64,000 bases of DNA from Rhodococcus sp. H36-A4 (GTDB lineage Bacteria > Actinomycetota > Actinomycetes > Mycobacteriales > Mycobacteriaceae): positions 186,001-250,000 of the forward strand of contig NZ_JAPVLQ010000003.1 of NCBI RefSeq assembly GCF_027158005.1, given 5' to 3'. Numbering within the stretch: the stretch's first letter is position 1; each line of letters opens with the position of its first letter. Of the stretch, positions 30,192 through 39,163 are shown one piece after another. The notes beneath the pieces were generated by a model, which saw only the letters and a program-made list of their open reading frames with translations, was not told the origin of the DNA and searched no databases. The position numbers and the translations under genes are program-made.

Positions 30192-30932
30192 ATGAAAGCA
30201 ACTGTCCGGACGCTGTTCGACCTCGCACTCCCTCGTGAGTGTGGGGGCTGCGGTGCTGTGGGAACCCTGTGGTGTTCACGGTGCGAGGACACGGTGTGTT
30301 CCGCCGTCGAGCGGGTTTCGCCCCGCGTCGACCCAGGAGTGCCGTGCTGGGCGCTCGGGCCGTACTCCGGGCCTCGCCGAAGCGCGGTCCTCGAACTGAA
30401 GGAACGGAACCGGCACGACGTGGCCGTCCCGCTCGGTCGGGCCCTTGCCCACGCGGTCCAGAAACTGCGGTTACTCGGTGAGATCGATCCGCCGGAGCTT
30501 TCTTCTCTCGTGCTCGTGCCTGCGCCCACTCGAGCACGAGCAGCGCGCGGGCGAGGTGGTGATCACGTAGAGCGCTGTGCCAGGGCGGCCGCGGCCGAGC
30601 TACGGCATGAAGTCGTGCGGATACCGTCGGTATTGCGGATGCGCAGGGGAGTGCGAGATTCGGTCGGGCTCAGTGCGTCCGAGCGGCAGGCGAACGTTTC
30701 GGGTCGGATCGAAATGGCACGCTCGTACAGTCCTGGATCTCCCGGTCGTCGATATCGCCGACGCACCGAAATCGGGGATATCGCTGCGCGCGTGAGAATT
30801 CCGCGTGAGAGAACGGTCCTTCTGGTGGACGACGTACTTACCACCGGTGCGACGGCAACCGAATCAGTAAGTGTCCTAAAGAATTCGGGAGTGCGTGTCG
30901 ATGGGGTGTTGGTAGTCGCTGCAGTTCGTTAG
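30192..30932 (+). CDS. ComF family protein (phosphoribosyltransferase-like)
   Basis: About 246 residues. N-terminal zinc-finger-like cysteines (CGGCGAVGTLWCSRC), a middle region with ALGPYSGPRRSAVLELKE, and a C-terminal PRPP-binding motif VLLVDDVLTTGATATE typical of type I phosphoribosyltransferases. ComF proteins help DNA uptake in some bacteria, but in actinobacteria the role is unclear. ATG 30192 is used; TTG 30180 is possible. It lies 52 bp after lpqB, as in mycobacteria. Confidence 0.88.
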   Translation: MKATVRTLFDLALPRECGGCGAVGTLWCSRCEDTVCSAVERVSPRVDPGVPCWALGPYSGPRRSAVLELKERNRHDVAVPLGRALAHAVQKLRLLGEIDPPELSSLVLVPAPTRARAARGRGGDHVERCARAAAAELRHEVVRIPSVLRMRRGVRDSVGLSASERQANVSGRIEMARSYSPGSPGRRYRRRTEIGDIAARVRIPRERTVLLVDDVLTTGATATESVSVLKNSGVRVDGVLVVAAVR

Positions 30933-31111
30933 GGGGCCTCGATAGTGCACTCCGGACACGCGGACGCACCAATTTCGAGTGAAGAGTGGCACACGAGCGG
31001 ATGACAGACTAACGTCGCGGACACGACCTCGACATGTTTTACGAGGTCTCGTAGTGGAGGTGATGCAGCCGCACGTGATGCCGGTTGGTTCCCCATTCGG
31101 CATGAACATTT

Positions 31112-31136
31112 GCCGCACTGCGTAAAGCGGTGCAGC
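31112..31136 (+). promoter_or_regulatory. Hairpin just upstream of hpf
   Basis: Arms at 31112-31121 and 31127-31136 pair at 9 of 10 positions (one C-A mismatch, one wobble) around a GTAAA loop, ending about 18 nt before the GTG start. A second, smaller hairpin (7-bp arms, 31025-31031 and 31042-31048) lies upstream. They could be the comF terminator or control hpf translation; position alone does not decide. Confidence 0.4.
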
Positions 31137-31154
31137 CTATATCGGGAGGTACGA

Positions 31155-31823
31155 GTGACGACCCCTTCACAAGCTTCTGTTTTCTTCGACGAGAAGCCTT
31201 CGGACGAGTCCACCAAGACCAATGCCGACATTGTGGTCAAGGGCCGCAATGTCGAGATCCCAGACCACTTCCGGGTGTACGTCTCCGAAAAACTAGCCCG
31301 ACTCGAGCGCTTCGACCCTTCCATCTACCTCTTCGACGTCGAACTGCAGCACGAGCGCAACCGTCGACAAGCCAAAGCATGTCAGCGCGTAGAAATCACC
31401 GCAAAAGGCAAGGGCCCGGTTGTTCGAGCAGAAGCTACTGCCGACAGCTTCTATGCGGCACTCGAGTCCGTCACATCCAAACTGGAAGCGCGTCTTCGTC
31501 GGACCAAGGATCGCCGCAAGGTCCACTACGGCGACAAGACTCCGGTGTCGGTGGCCGAGGCAACGGCAGAGTTGGCGGAGGATGACAGTCTTGCGCTGAA
31601 TCCGGACATCAAGCTGGATTCGTTCGAGGACGAGGCGACAGGACCCGGACAGATCGTCCGAACCAAAGTCCACTCCGCTGCACCGATGAGCGTGGACGAC
31701 GCACTCTACGAGATGGAATTGGTCGGTCACGACTTCTACCTCTTCCATGACAGCTCCTCCGACCGACCGTCCGTCGTGTATCGGCGGCACGCATTCGACT
31801 ACGGCCTGATCAGACTCACCTGA
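31155..31823 (+). CDS. hpf: Ribosome hibernation promoting factor, long form
   Basis: 222 residues: S30AE domain (about 18-115; NADIVVKGRNVEIPDHFRVYV ... LARLERFDPSIYLFDVEL) and the C-terminal dimerisation domain (about 165-222; PMSVDDALYEMELVGHDFYLF). Long HPF dimerises 70S ribosomes into 100S particles in stationary phase or hypoxia. GTG 31155 has GGGAGG about 6 nt upstream, better than the in-frame ATG 31110. It precedes secA by 274 bp. Confidence 0.95.
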   Translation: MTTPSQASVFFDEKPSDESTKTNADIVVKGRNVEIPDHFRVYVSEKLARLERFDPSIYLFDVELQHERNRRQAKACQRVEITAKGKGPVVRAEATADSFYAALESVTSKLEARLRRTKDRRKVHYGDKTPVSVAEATAELAEDDSLALNPDIKLDSFEDEATGPGQIVRTKVHSAAPMSVDDALYEMELVGHDFYLFHDSSSDRPSVVYRRHAFDYGLIRLT

Positions 31824-31868
31824 TCTGGCCGAAGACATAGGTCCGACGTACGTTTCGAGCCGCGTCAG

Positions 31869-31922
31869 TGGGCCCGACCAGGGGTTCGACCCCAGGTCGG
31901 GTCCACCAACGTGTGGTGGGCC
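31869..31922 (+). promoter_or_regulatory. Overlapping, mutually exclusive hairpins in the hpf-secA gap
   Basis: Hairpin 1: 16-nt arms at 31869-31884 and 31890-31905 around TTCGA, with 15 of 16 positions paired (one A-A mismatch, one wobble). Hairpin 2: arms 31900-31908 and 31914-31922 (9 bp, one wobble) around ACGTG. They share 31900-31905, so only one can form at a time. Hairpin 1 alone could end hpf transcription, though no long T-tract follows; together they look like a switch in the secA leader. Confidence 0.5.
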
Positions 31923-32097
31923 TACAAAGCACTCAGCATCAGCGCCTACCATGGACGCGTCGGTCCGCTGCTGACATGAGACTTTCATGTGAGTGCAGCG
32001 CAACCGCCGCTGCCGTAACGCCCCGCTACGACGTAGATGACCAGTCGATATCTTGTAAGCCGATATCCGTAACCGAGGATCGAGGACGAGAAAGCCC

Positions 32098-35025
32098 GTG
32101 CCTTCGCTGTCGTTTTCCAAGCTGCTCCGTGTTGGTGAAGGTCGCATGGTCAAGCGGCTCAAGAACATCGCAGACCATGTGTCCACCCTGTCTCCGGACG
32201 TCGAGCGGCTGTCCGACGCCGAACTGCATGGCAAGACCGCAGAGTTCAAGAATCGATTCGCGTCCGGTGAAACTCTGGACGAGCTGCTGCCTGAGGCTTT
32301 CGCCGTCGCCAGAGAAGCATCGTCGAGAGTGCTGTCGCAGCGACACTTCGACGTCCAGGTGATGGGCGGAGCAGCTCTGCATTTCGGGAACATCGCCGAG
32401 ATGAAGACAGGCGAGGGCAAAACCCTGACCTGCGTTCTGCCTGCATATCTCAACGCGATCTCCGGCAACGGGGTGCACGTGGTGACCGTCAACGACTACC
32501 TGGCCAGGCGAGATTCGGAGTGGATGGGCCGAGTCCACCGCTTCCTCGGCCTCGAGGTCGACGTCATTCTCTCGGGAATGACGCCTACCGAGCGACGTGC
32601 GGCCTATTCGGCCGACATCACCTACGGAACGAACAACGAATTCGGATTCGACTACCTCCGCGACAACATGACGCACTCCCTCGACGATCTGGTGCAGCGG
32701 GGTCACAACTTCGCTGTCGTCGACGAGGTCGATTCGATCCTCATCGACGAGGCGCGCACGCCGCTGATCATCTCGGGTCCGGCCGACGCGTCGTCGAAGT
32801 GGTACGGGGAATTTGCCCGAATCGTGCCGATGATGAAGATCGACGTGCACTACGAGGTCGACATCCGTAAGCGCACCATCGGTGTCCACGAGGCGGGCGT
32901 CGAATTCGTCGAGGACCAGCTCGGCATCGACAATCTGTACGAGGCCGCCAATTCTCCGCTGGTGAACTACCTCAACAACGCGATCAAGGCGAAAGAGCTC
33001 TACGCCAAGGACAAGGACTACATCGTCCGCGACGGCGAGGTCATCATCGTCGATGAGTTCACCGGCCGCATCCTCGTGGGGCGTCGATACAACGAGGGTA
33101 TGCACCAGGCCATCGAGGCCAAGGAGAAGGTCGAGATCAAGGCCGAGAATCAGACTCTCGCCACGATCACGCTGCAGAACTATTTCCGGCTGTACGACAC
33201 CTTGTCCGGCATGACCGGTACTGCCCAGACCGAAGCGGCCGAGCTTCATCAGATCTACGGGTTGGGCGTCATTCCGATTCCGACCAACCGCCCGATGGTT
33301 CGCGTCGACAATGGCGACCTCATCTACAAGACCGAAGAGGCGAAGTTCGATGCGGTGGTCGCCGACGTCGTCGCACGGCACAACAAGGGGCAGCCGGTTC
33401 TTATCGGAACGACGAGTGTCGAGCGCTCGGAGTACTTGTCCAAGCAGTTCACCAAGCAAGGCGTAGTGCACAGCGTGCTCAACGCGAAGTTCCACGAGCA
33501 GGAAGCCACCATCGTGGCCGAGGCCGGCATGCTCGGTGCCGTCACTGTGGCAACCAACATGGCAGGACGTGGCACCGACGTCGTGCTGGGTGGCAACCCC
33601 GACATCATCACCGATCTGCAACTGCGTAAGCAGGGTCTGGACCCGGTGGAGACACCCGACGCCTATCAAGATGCGTGGGAGCTTTCGCTGGAGACGGTGA
33701 AGGCCCAGGTGAAAGCCGACGCAGCGACCGTGCGTGATGCAGGCGGGCTGTACGTCCTCGGTACCGAGCGGCACGACTCGCGACGGATCGACAACCAGCT
33801 TCGTGGCCGCTCTGGTCGTCAGGGTGACCCGGGGGAGTCGCGCTTCTATCTGTCACTCGGTGACGAGTTGATGCGTCGATTCAACGGTGGCGCACTCGAA
33901 TCGATCATGACTCGTCTCAACCTGCCCGATGACGTGCCGATCGAGGCCAAAATGGTCTCGAAGGCCATCAAGAGTGCGCAGACCCAGGTCGAGCAGCAGA
34001 ACTTCGAGATCCGTAAGAACGTCCTGAAGTACGACGAGGTCATGAACCAGCAGCGCACCGTCATCTACGAGGAGCGGCGCCGCATCCTCGAGGGTGCAGA
34101 CATGGAAGGCCAGGTCGAGGGGATGATCACCGATGTGATCACCGCCTACGTCACCGGGGCCACTGCTGACGGGTACGTCGAGGATTGGGATCTCGAGCAG
34201 TTGTGGACGGCATTGAAGACCTTGTATCCGGTTGGTCTGGATTACAAGGAGCTCTCGCAGGAGAACGAGTTCGGCGAAAAGGGTGATCTGAGCCGCGAGG
34301 AGCTCTTGGAGGCGTTGCTTGCCGACGCTCGAGCCGCGTACGCGACGCGTGAGAAGAACATCGAAGAGATCGCGGGCGAGAACGGAATGCGTGAGCTGGA
34401 GCGTCGCGTGCTGCTCTCGGTGCTCGATCGAAAGTGGCGTGAGCACCTCTACGAGATGGATTACCTCAAGGAGGGCATCGGCCTGCGCGCGATGGCGCAG
34501 CGGGATCCGCTGGTGGAGTACCAGCGCGAGGGGTACGACATGTTCCAGGGAATGTTGGAGGGGTTGAAAGAGGAATCCGTCGGGTTCTTGTTCAACCTGC
34601 AGGTCGAGGCGACCCCAGCGCCCGCAGGTCCTGCGGTGGGGGCAGGCCTGGCGGTCGCGCCCGGTCTGGCATCTCCGATCGGTACGGCCGGCGCCTCGAT
34701 GCAGAAGTCGACAGCTGCCCAGAAGGCACCGATTCAGAATCCGCTGCCGGCACAGGACAACCTCGCACAGCCTGCGCAGGGTGCGGCACCGAGCGCCCTT
34801 CGTGCTAAGGGCCTCGACGAACGCCCCAGTGGGAGGTTGACGTTCTCCGGTCCGGACGAAGACGGCGGTACCGAGGTACGGCGTTCGGGCGGATCCGGTC
34901 AAGGGGGATCAGCGACTGCAGGAACACCGGTCACCCCTGAAGGGACGCGCAGGGAGCGACGAGAGGCAGCTCGCGAGCAGTCGAAAACCTCCAACAAGTC
35001 CGGTAGGTCCAAGAAGAAGCGTTGA
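32098..35025 (+). CDS. secA: Preprotein translocase ATPase SecA (SecA1)
   Basis: 975 residues, the housekeeping motor that pushes unfolded proteins through SecYEG. Walker A is MKTGEGKT (residues 102-109); the DEAD-type motif is [32 protein letters not shown] and RSGRQGDPG are SecA hallmarks. The Ala/Pro/Gln-rich C-tail ends in basic residues and lacks the CxCx8CH zinc motif of enterobacterial SecA, as usual for actinobacterial SecA1. GTG 32098 is used, directly before [12 protein letters not shown]. Confidence 0.97.
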   Translation: MPSLSFSKLLRVGEGRMVKRLKNIADHVSTLSPDVERLSDAELHGKTAEFKNRFASGETLDELLPEAFAVAREASSRVLSQRHFDVQVMGGAALHFGNIAEMKTGEGKTLTCVLPAYLNAISGNGVHVVTVNDYLARRDSEWMGRVHRFLGLEVDVILSGMTPTERRAAYSADITYGTNNEFGFDYLRDNMTHSLDDLVQRGHNFAVVDEVDSILIDEARTPLIISGPADASSKWYGEFARIVPMMKIDVHYEVDIRKRTIGVHEAGVEFVEDQLGIDNLYEAANSPLVNYLNNAIKAKELYAKDKDYIVRDGEVIIVDEFTGRILVGRRYNEGMHQAIEAKEKVEIKAENQTLATITLQNYFRLYDTLSGMTGTAQTEAAELHQIYGLGVIPIPTNRPMVRVDNGDLIYKTEEAKFDAVVADVVARHNKGQPVLIGTTSVERSEYLSKQFTKQGVVHSVLNAKFHEQEATIVAEAGMLGAVTVATNMAGRGTDVVLGGNPDIITDLQLRKQGLDPVETPDAYQDAWELSLETVKAQVKADAATVRDAGGLYVLGTERHDSRRIDNQLRGRSGRQGDPGESRFYLSLGDELMRRFNGGALESIMTRLNLPDDVPIEAKMVSKAIKSAQTQVEQQNFEIRKNVLKYDEVMNQQRTVIYEERRRILEGADMEGQVEGMITDVITAYVTGATADGYVEDWDLEQLWTALKTLYPVGLDYKELSQENEFGEKGDLSREELLEALLADARAAYATREKNIEEIAGENGMRELERRVLLSVLDRKWREHLYEMDYLKEGIGLRAMAQRDPLVEYQREGYDMFQGMLEGLKEESVGFLFNLQVEATPAPAGPAVGAGLAVAPGLASPIGTAGASMQKSTAAQKAPIQNPLPAQDNLAQPAQGAAPSALRAKGLDERPSGRLTFSGPDEDGGTEVRRSGGSGQGGSATAGTPVTPEGTRRERREAAREQSKTSNKSGRSKKKR

Positions 35026-35050
35026 GAACCTGCAGTCGTTCGGGTGAACC

Positions 35051-35623
35051 TCAACGGATCCTGACCGAGGTGACCGTCCAGCCCGAGTGTCGTGCAGTCT
35101 TTCGATATTCGAGGCGGGCGGCTACCGCAAAGATGCGCGGTCCGCGAGCATAGGTGCCGAACACCTCCGCGGAGTGCTTTGCGCATCGACTCACATGTAC
35201 CCGTCGGAGTGACGCGGCGCCGAGACTCCGGCCGGGTGGCTGCGAGTTCACAAGGGTCTTGAGTGATTCGACAACAGTGGGGGTGAACAGGGCGCCCAGC
35301 CTGGCGGGTGTTCGGCGCCTGTCGAGAACCTCCAGGATCAGTCGCAACGCGTGCTCTGCACCCCGCTGTGCGTCTTCGGAAGTCTGACGCTCGGCTGGGT
35401 TCACAACATTCGATCCAGTAGTGCTCCCGTGAGCGTGGTTTCCAAGACTTCGCTGAAAGGGGCGGCGTCGACGGTCCGACTGGCTTCCGGCGTGTACGTG
35501 TGCAAGATGGCGATCGAGACGATTCCTGGCGCTCGCGGCGGCACTTCCAGACGCAGTCGGAGGCTCGAAAGGGCGGGCTTGCGATAGGAATGTATGACGG
35601 TTCGACACGGGCGGGTTGTCCAT
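35051..35623 (-). CDS. Rv3235-family protein
   Basis: About 190 residues. The N-terminal half is disordered and Arg/Ser-rich with the family-typical ARPFEPP; the C-terminal half is the conserved domain: AEHALRLILEVLDRRRTP, ARLGALFTPTVVESLKTL and RIFAVAARLEYRKTA. Function is unknown, and partners are not known. ATG 35623 is chosen because AAGGG lies 8 nt upstream; another ATG at 35632 abuts that sequence. It converges on secA (25-bp gap) and diverges from the WS/DGAT gene. Confidence 0.85.
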   Translation of the reverse strand: MDNPPVSNRHTFLSQARPFEPPTASGSAAASARNRLDRHLAHVHAGSQSDRRRRPFQRSLGNHAHGSTTGSNVVNPAERQTSEDAQRGAEHALRLILEVLDRRRTPARLGALFTPTVVESLKTLVNSQPPGRSLGAASLRRVHVSRCAKHSAEVFGTYARGPRIFAVAARLEYRKTARHSGWTVTSVRIR

Positions 35624-35672
35624 TGTTCGCATCCCTTACGTCGCGGTGTATGCATCCTCTAGTGAGAGAGAC

Positions 35673-35695
35673 GGAACCGGAGGCCGTACGGTTCC
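35673..35695. promoter_or_regulatory. Inverted repeat upstream of the Rv3235-like gene
   Basis: GGAACCG at 35673-35679 and CGGTTCC at 35689-35695, 7-bp arms 9 bp apart, in the 206-bp divergent gap. Arm length and spacing suit a dimeric repressor site; regulator unknown. Confidence 0.4.
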
Positions 35696-35790
35696 ATCGT
35701 CGTCTTTCATGCAGCAGGTAGAAATGGCTGTAGCGTTTTGCTTCATCCAAGTTCGATCGACAGGGTCGGTTCGAGCGTCGGGCAGAACTA

Positions 35791-35802
35791 GCCGGTACCG
35801 GC
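35791..35802. promoter_or_regulatory. Perfect 12-bp palindrome upstream of the WS/DGAT gene
   Basis: GCCGGTACCGGC, 28-39 bp upstream of the ATG at 35830, where a promoter or operator for the lipid genes would lie. Short GC palindromes can arise by chance, so this is only a candidate. Confidence 0.3.
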
Positions 35803-35829
35803 GAACGGAAACGGGGATCAGGATTCGCG

Positions 35830-37281
35830 ATGGCGACAAGGCTGACTACGCAGGACGCGTCTTTCTACTTTCTCGAGGCCAGTAGCTCTCCCATGCATTT
35901 GGGATCGTTGGCGATTTTCCGCACACCGCGCAGCGGTTTCAGTCACAAAAGTTTGCTCGAGCTTGTCGAGGAGCGCCTGGTTCTCGTGCCCCGCTATCGG
36001 CAGAAGGTTCGCGAGGTCGCATTCGGGCTGGCGCGCCCGGTATGGGTCGACGATCCGGAGTTCGACATCACTTACCACATTCGTCGGTCTGCGCTACCGA
36101 AACCGGGTTCCGATGATCAGCTCCACGATTTGATTGCCCGGCTCACTTCCCGACCCCTCGACCGAACGCGTCCACTGTGGGAGATGTATCTCGTGGAGGG
36201 GTTGTCCAAAAACAGGTTCGCCATCTTCACCAAATCGCATTCTGCGCTCGTGGACGGAGAGACGGCACTCGAGCTCGGTCAAGTCATCCTCGACGCGAGC
36301 AAAAGCCCCCCTGTCATGGCCGAGGAACTGTGGATGCCGGCGCGCGAGCCCAAGGACACAACGCTTGTCCTCGAAGCCATCACCGAGATGATCGTTCGCC
36401 CCAGTGAAGGCGTCGAAGTCGTCCGAGGGGCGTTCCGCGGCATCACCGACGTGGCGAGTGAGGCCGTTGCCGCGACAGGCAAAGTGTTTTCCGCCGTGCG
36501 CAAGGCGGCGCAGGTTGCGCCCTCCAGCCCGCTGAATACTCCGATATCTCGGAATCGTCGGTTCGCGGTGGCTAAGACAGAACTGTCCGACTACCGAAAG
36601 ATCCACACCCGATTCGGTTGTTCGATCAACGATGTCGTGCTCGCCGTGGTGACGGGTGCCCTGCGCAACTGGCTTCTCTCGCGCGGCGAACCGGTGACCG
36701 AGTCTTCGACGGTTCGGGCATTGGTGCCGATGTCGGTGTACGTCGCCATCGAAGCGGCAGGACACCTCGAGCACGCCGCCAGGCTGACCGGTGAGCCCGA
36801 AGCCGAGGTGCAGCGCAGCGAAGTGTCGTCGTTTCTCGTAGACCTGCCCGTAGGTGAGCCCAACGCAGTCGTCCGGCTGTCGCATATTTCTCATGCGACC
36901 GAAGCTCATGCGCGACAGTCACCCGGAGTGACGGCTCAAACTCTCATGCGAATTTCCGGATTCGCGCCCGCCAGCTTGCATGCGATGGGCGTGCGAGCGG
37001 GTAGTCGGCTATCGAAGCGACTGTTCAACCTGATCATCACCAACGCGCCGGGGCCGCAGTTTCCACTGTATGTGGGTGGCGCGCGCATGCTGGAGATGTA
37101 TCCGGTGCCGCCGCTCTTCGAGAATCAGGCCCTCAGTATCGGCCTTACGTCGTACGACGGCTCCGTGTACTTCGGGCTGAACGCCGACCGGGGCGCGATG
37201 CCCGACGTCGACGTAGTGACAGCACTGCTACTCGAGTCTCTGGAAGAGCTGATCGATGCCAGCAACGAGTCGAGAGTGTAA
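35830..37281 (+). CDS. WS/DGAT-family acyltransferase-like protein (Tgs3 type)
   Basis: 483 residues, closest by eye to mycobacterial Tgs3 (Rv3234c). WS/DGAT enzymes esterify diacylglycerol or fatty alcohols to make storage lipids. Landmarks: FYFLEASSSPMHLGSL near the N-terminus, WVDDPEFDITYHIRRSALP, LDRTRPLWEMYLVEGL, SINDVVLAVVTGALRNWL and NLIITNAPGPQ. The catalytic HHxxxDG is SHSALVDG (second His H137 kept, first replaced by Ser), as I recall for Tgs3 itself, so activity may be weak. It begins a plus-strand lipid block with the desaturases. Confidence 0.92.
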   Translation: MATRLTTQDASFYFLEASSSPMHLGSLAIFRTPRSGFSHKSLLELVEERLVLVPRYRQKVREVAFGLARPVWVDDPEFDITYHIRRSALPKPGSDDQLHDLIARLTSRPLDRTRPLWEMYLVEGLSKNRFAIFTKSHSALVDGETALELGQVILDASKSPPVMAEELWMPAREPKDTTLVLEAITEMIVRPSEGVEVVRGAFRGITDVASEAVAATGKVFSAVRKAAQVAPSSPLNTPISRNRRFAVAKTELSDYRKIHTRFGCSINDVVLAVVTGALRNWLLSRGEPVTESSTVRALVPMSVYVAIEAAGHLEHAARLTGEPEAEVQRSEVSSFLVDLPVGEPNAVVRLSHISHATEAHARQSPGVTAQTLMRISGFAPASLHAMGVRAGSRLSKRLFNLIITNAPGPQFPLYVGGARMLEMYPVPPLFENQALSIGLTSYDGSVYFGLNADRGAMPDVDVVTALLLESLEELIDASNESRV

Positions 37282-37292
37282 GGAGTTCAACT

Positions 37293-37817
37293 GTGAGGGT
37301 GTACATACCGGCGACGGTCGCGATGCTGAGGACGCTGGTGGAAGAAGGTGAATTCCATCCGGTGAGCAGGACCGCGTTCGCGGTGACGCCGTCACTACGA
37401 GAGGCGTACTCCTCGGGTGACGACGAGGAGTTGGCCGAGGTCGCCATGAACGAGGCCGCCAGGGCGTCGTTGCGGCTCATCGCTGCAGGCATCGAAGACG
37501 AGACGGATGCGGGGGTAGTGGACGGGGGAGTGGTGCATCGACGTGCGGTCATTGCCGCGGACGTCGAGGATCCGACGCTTCGTCCCGATCTCGACGACGC
37601 GGTCGTTCGGTTGAAGAACCCGTTGCGCATGGACGAGGTGGCGTCGGTTCACCTCGATTTGGAGGGCGCGGAGGATGCAGTGGCAAAAGCTGTTGCAGTA
37701 GTCGACGCGGCCGACGTCGGTGATCCCGACGCAGAGTTCGTCCTCGGCGATGCCGAGGACCACATTCTGGCGTGGTACGCCACGCAGGAATTGCCGTTCT
37801 TGCTCGCGTTGCTGTGA
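37293..37817 (+). CDS. DUF6912 family protein (Rv3231c-like)
   Basis: 174 residues, strongly acidic, no cysteine cluster or TM. It begins VYIPATVAMLRTLVEEGEF and ends DAEDHILAWYATQELPFLLALL, the family's conserved end segments. Function unknown; the fold resembles no enzyme I can name. It starts at GTG 37293, 11 bp after the WS/DGAT gene, so it is likely co-transcribed with it. Confidence 0.85.
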   Translation: MRVYIPATVAMLRTLVEEGEFHPVSRTAFAVTPSLREAYSSGDDEELAEVAMNEAARASLRLIAAGIEDETDAGVVDGGVVHRRAVIAADVEDPTLRPDLDDAVVRLKNPLRMDEVASVHLDLEGAEDAVAKAVAVVDAADVGDPDAEFVLGDAEDHILAWYATQELPFLLALL

Positions 37818-37853
37818 CGGCGGTGTAACCCACGTCGCTTTTGCGTTTCGTCA

Positions 37854-37890
37854 ACCTACGGTAGCGTAACTTACAGCAACGTATCGTTGC
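37854..37890 (+). promoter_or_regulatory. Conserved desaturase-block element, copy 1
   Basis: Contains ACCTACG at 37854-37860, GCGTAAC at 37864-37870 and the palindrome GCAAC-N5-GTTGC at 37876-37890, ending 13 bp before the oxidoreductase start. The same three blocks with nearly the same spacing lie before the second desaturase (40465-40500). Confidence 0.7.
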
Positions 37891-37903
37891 CTAGAGCGAG
37901 GGG

Positions 37904-39031
37904 ATGACCAACCGGATGGACCTCAAGAAGTGGCTGGAAGCACCTGCTGCGGACGTATCTGCGCCCAAGCGGCCCAAGCTGAACATGCTGCGCGGAGCGT
38001 TCACCAGGATTACGACCCCTCTGCTTCCCGACGACTACCTGCACCTCGCCAATCCGTTGTGGTCGGCGAGGGAGTTGCGCGGACGCGTCGTCGAGGTGAA
38101 GCAGGAAACTGCAACCGCGGTGACGCTGGTCATTCAACCGGGGTGGGGTTTCAATTTCGATTACAAGCCCGGCCAGTACATCGGCATCGGTCTTCACCTC
38201 GGAGGAAGGTGGCATTGGCGGTCGTATTCGCTGACGTCACCGCCGAACTGGGACGAAAAGCGCATTTCGATCACCGTGAAGGCGATGCCCGAGGGTTTCC
38301 TCTCGAGCCACCTGGTCGGTGGAGTCCCACAGGGGACGATCGTCCGACTGGCTGCACCGAAAGGGAATTTCGCGCTTCCCACCCCGCCTCCGGAGAAGAT
38401 CCTGTTCATCACCGCTGGTAGTGGCATAACGCCGGTGATCTCGATGCTGCGAGCGCTCGACCGCCATGGAGAATTGTCGGACACCGTGCACATTCACTCG
38501 GCACCCACCGAGGACGAAGTCATGTTTGCGGACGAACTCTCTGCACTCGCCGAGGCGCATCCGCAATTTCATTCGCATATTCAGCTGACACGGTCCGATG
38601 GCAAGTTCGCACTGGCCTCGCTCGACGAGCTGTACCCGGATTGGCGTACCCGTGCGACATGGGCGTGTGGTCCCGCTTCGCTCCTCGAAGAGATCGAGCG
38701 CGTGTGGAAACACGAGGGGTTGGAAGACAAGCTTCACCTCGAGAGATTCGAGATTTCACGCGCTGACACTTCCGGTAAGGGCGGCACGGTGACGTTCGGC
38801 AAGTCGGACCGTTCCACCGAGGTCGATGGCGCGACGAGTCTGCTCGAGGCAGGCGAAAATGTCGGTGTCCAGATGCCTTTCGGATGCCGGATGGGGATTT
38901 GTCAGACCTGCGTGGTTCCGTTGACTGCAGGCCATGTCATCGATCTCCGCTCAGGCAAACAGCACGGTGAAGGTGATCGAATTCAGACGTGCATCTCGGC
39001 CGCGGCCGGCGACTGCACTCTCGACCTGTAA
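37904..39031 (+). CDS. Ferredoxin-NAD(P)H oxidoreductase with 2Fe-2S domain (Rv3230c type)
   Basis: 375 residues, three modules: FAD domain with [13 protein letters not shown] (RxYS), NAD(P)H domain with [15 protein letters not shown], and a C-terminal plant-type 2Fe-2S domain with cysteines in [10 protein letters not shown] plus a later Cys. In mycobacteria this protein passes electrons to the stearoyl-CoA desaturase DesA3. The two desaturase genes follow directly, so it is the likely donor for both. Start ATG 37904. Confidence 0.94.
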   Translation: MTNRMDLKKWLEAPAADVSAPKRPKLNMLRGAFTRITTPLLPDDYLHLANPLWSARELRGRVVEVKQETATAVTLVIQPGWGFNFDYKPGQYIGIGLHLGGRWHWRSYSLTSPPNWDEKRISITVKAMPEGFLSSHLVGGVPQGTIVRLAAPKGNFALPTPPPEKILFITAGSGITPVISMLRALDRHGELSDTVHIHSAPTEDEVMFADELSALAEAHPQFHSHIQLTRSDGKFALASLDELYPDWRTRATWACGPASLLEEIERVWKHEGLEDKLHLERFEISRADTSGKGGTVTFGKSDRSTEVDGATSLLEAGENVGVQMPFGCRMGICQTCVVPLTAGHVIDLRSGKQHGEGDRIQTCISAAAGDCTLDL

Positions 39032-39090
39032 ACACCTGTGCGCTGCGGGGGAGCATATCTACCTCTCAGTATCTTCGGTTATTATTTGCC

Positions 39091-39108
39091 TAGGCGCGCT
39101 GTCGCCTA
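39091..39108. promoter_or_regulatory. Inverted repeat upstream of the first desaturase
   Basis: TAGGCG at 39091-39096 and CGCCTA at 39103-39108 with a 6-bp spacer, about 55 bp before the start. It differs from the element at 37854 and 40465, so the first desaturase may have its own control. Confidence 0.4.
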
Positions 39109-39163
39109 ACAGACATTCGGGCTAAGCCATCAGTGCTAGGCCCAGGACCCCTGGAGGACCACG

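Noticed and set aside
31881-31905. A tRNA-like T-arm (GGTTCGACCCC) with a CCA-like end
   Set aside because: The surrounding bases do not form acceptor, D or anticodon stems; the motif belongs to the hairpin ahead of secA.
32026-33774. Long open frame (582 codons) opposite secA
   Set aside because: It mirrors secA codons, carries no recognised domain and would overlap an essential gene fully.
34899-35750. Alternative minus frame of 283 codons near the Rv3235-like gene
   Set aside because: The family-conserved segments are in the other minus frame (35051-35623).
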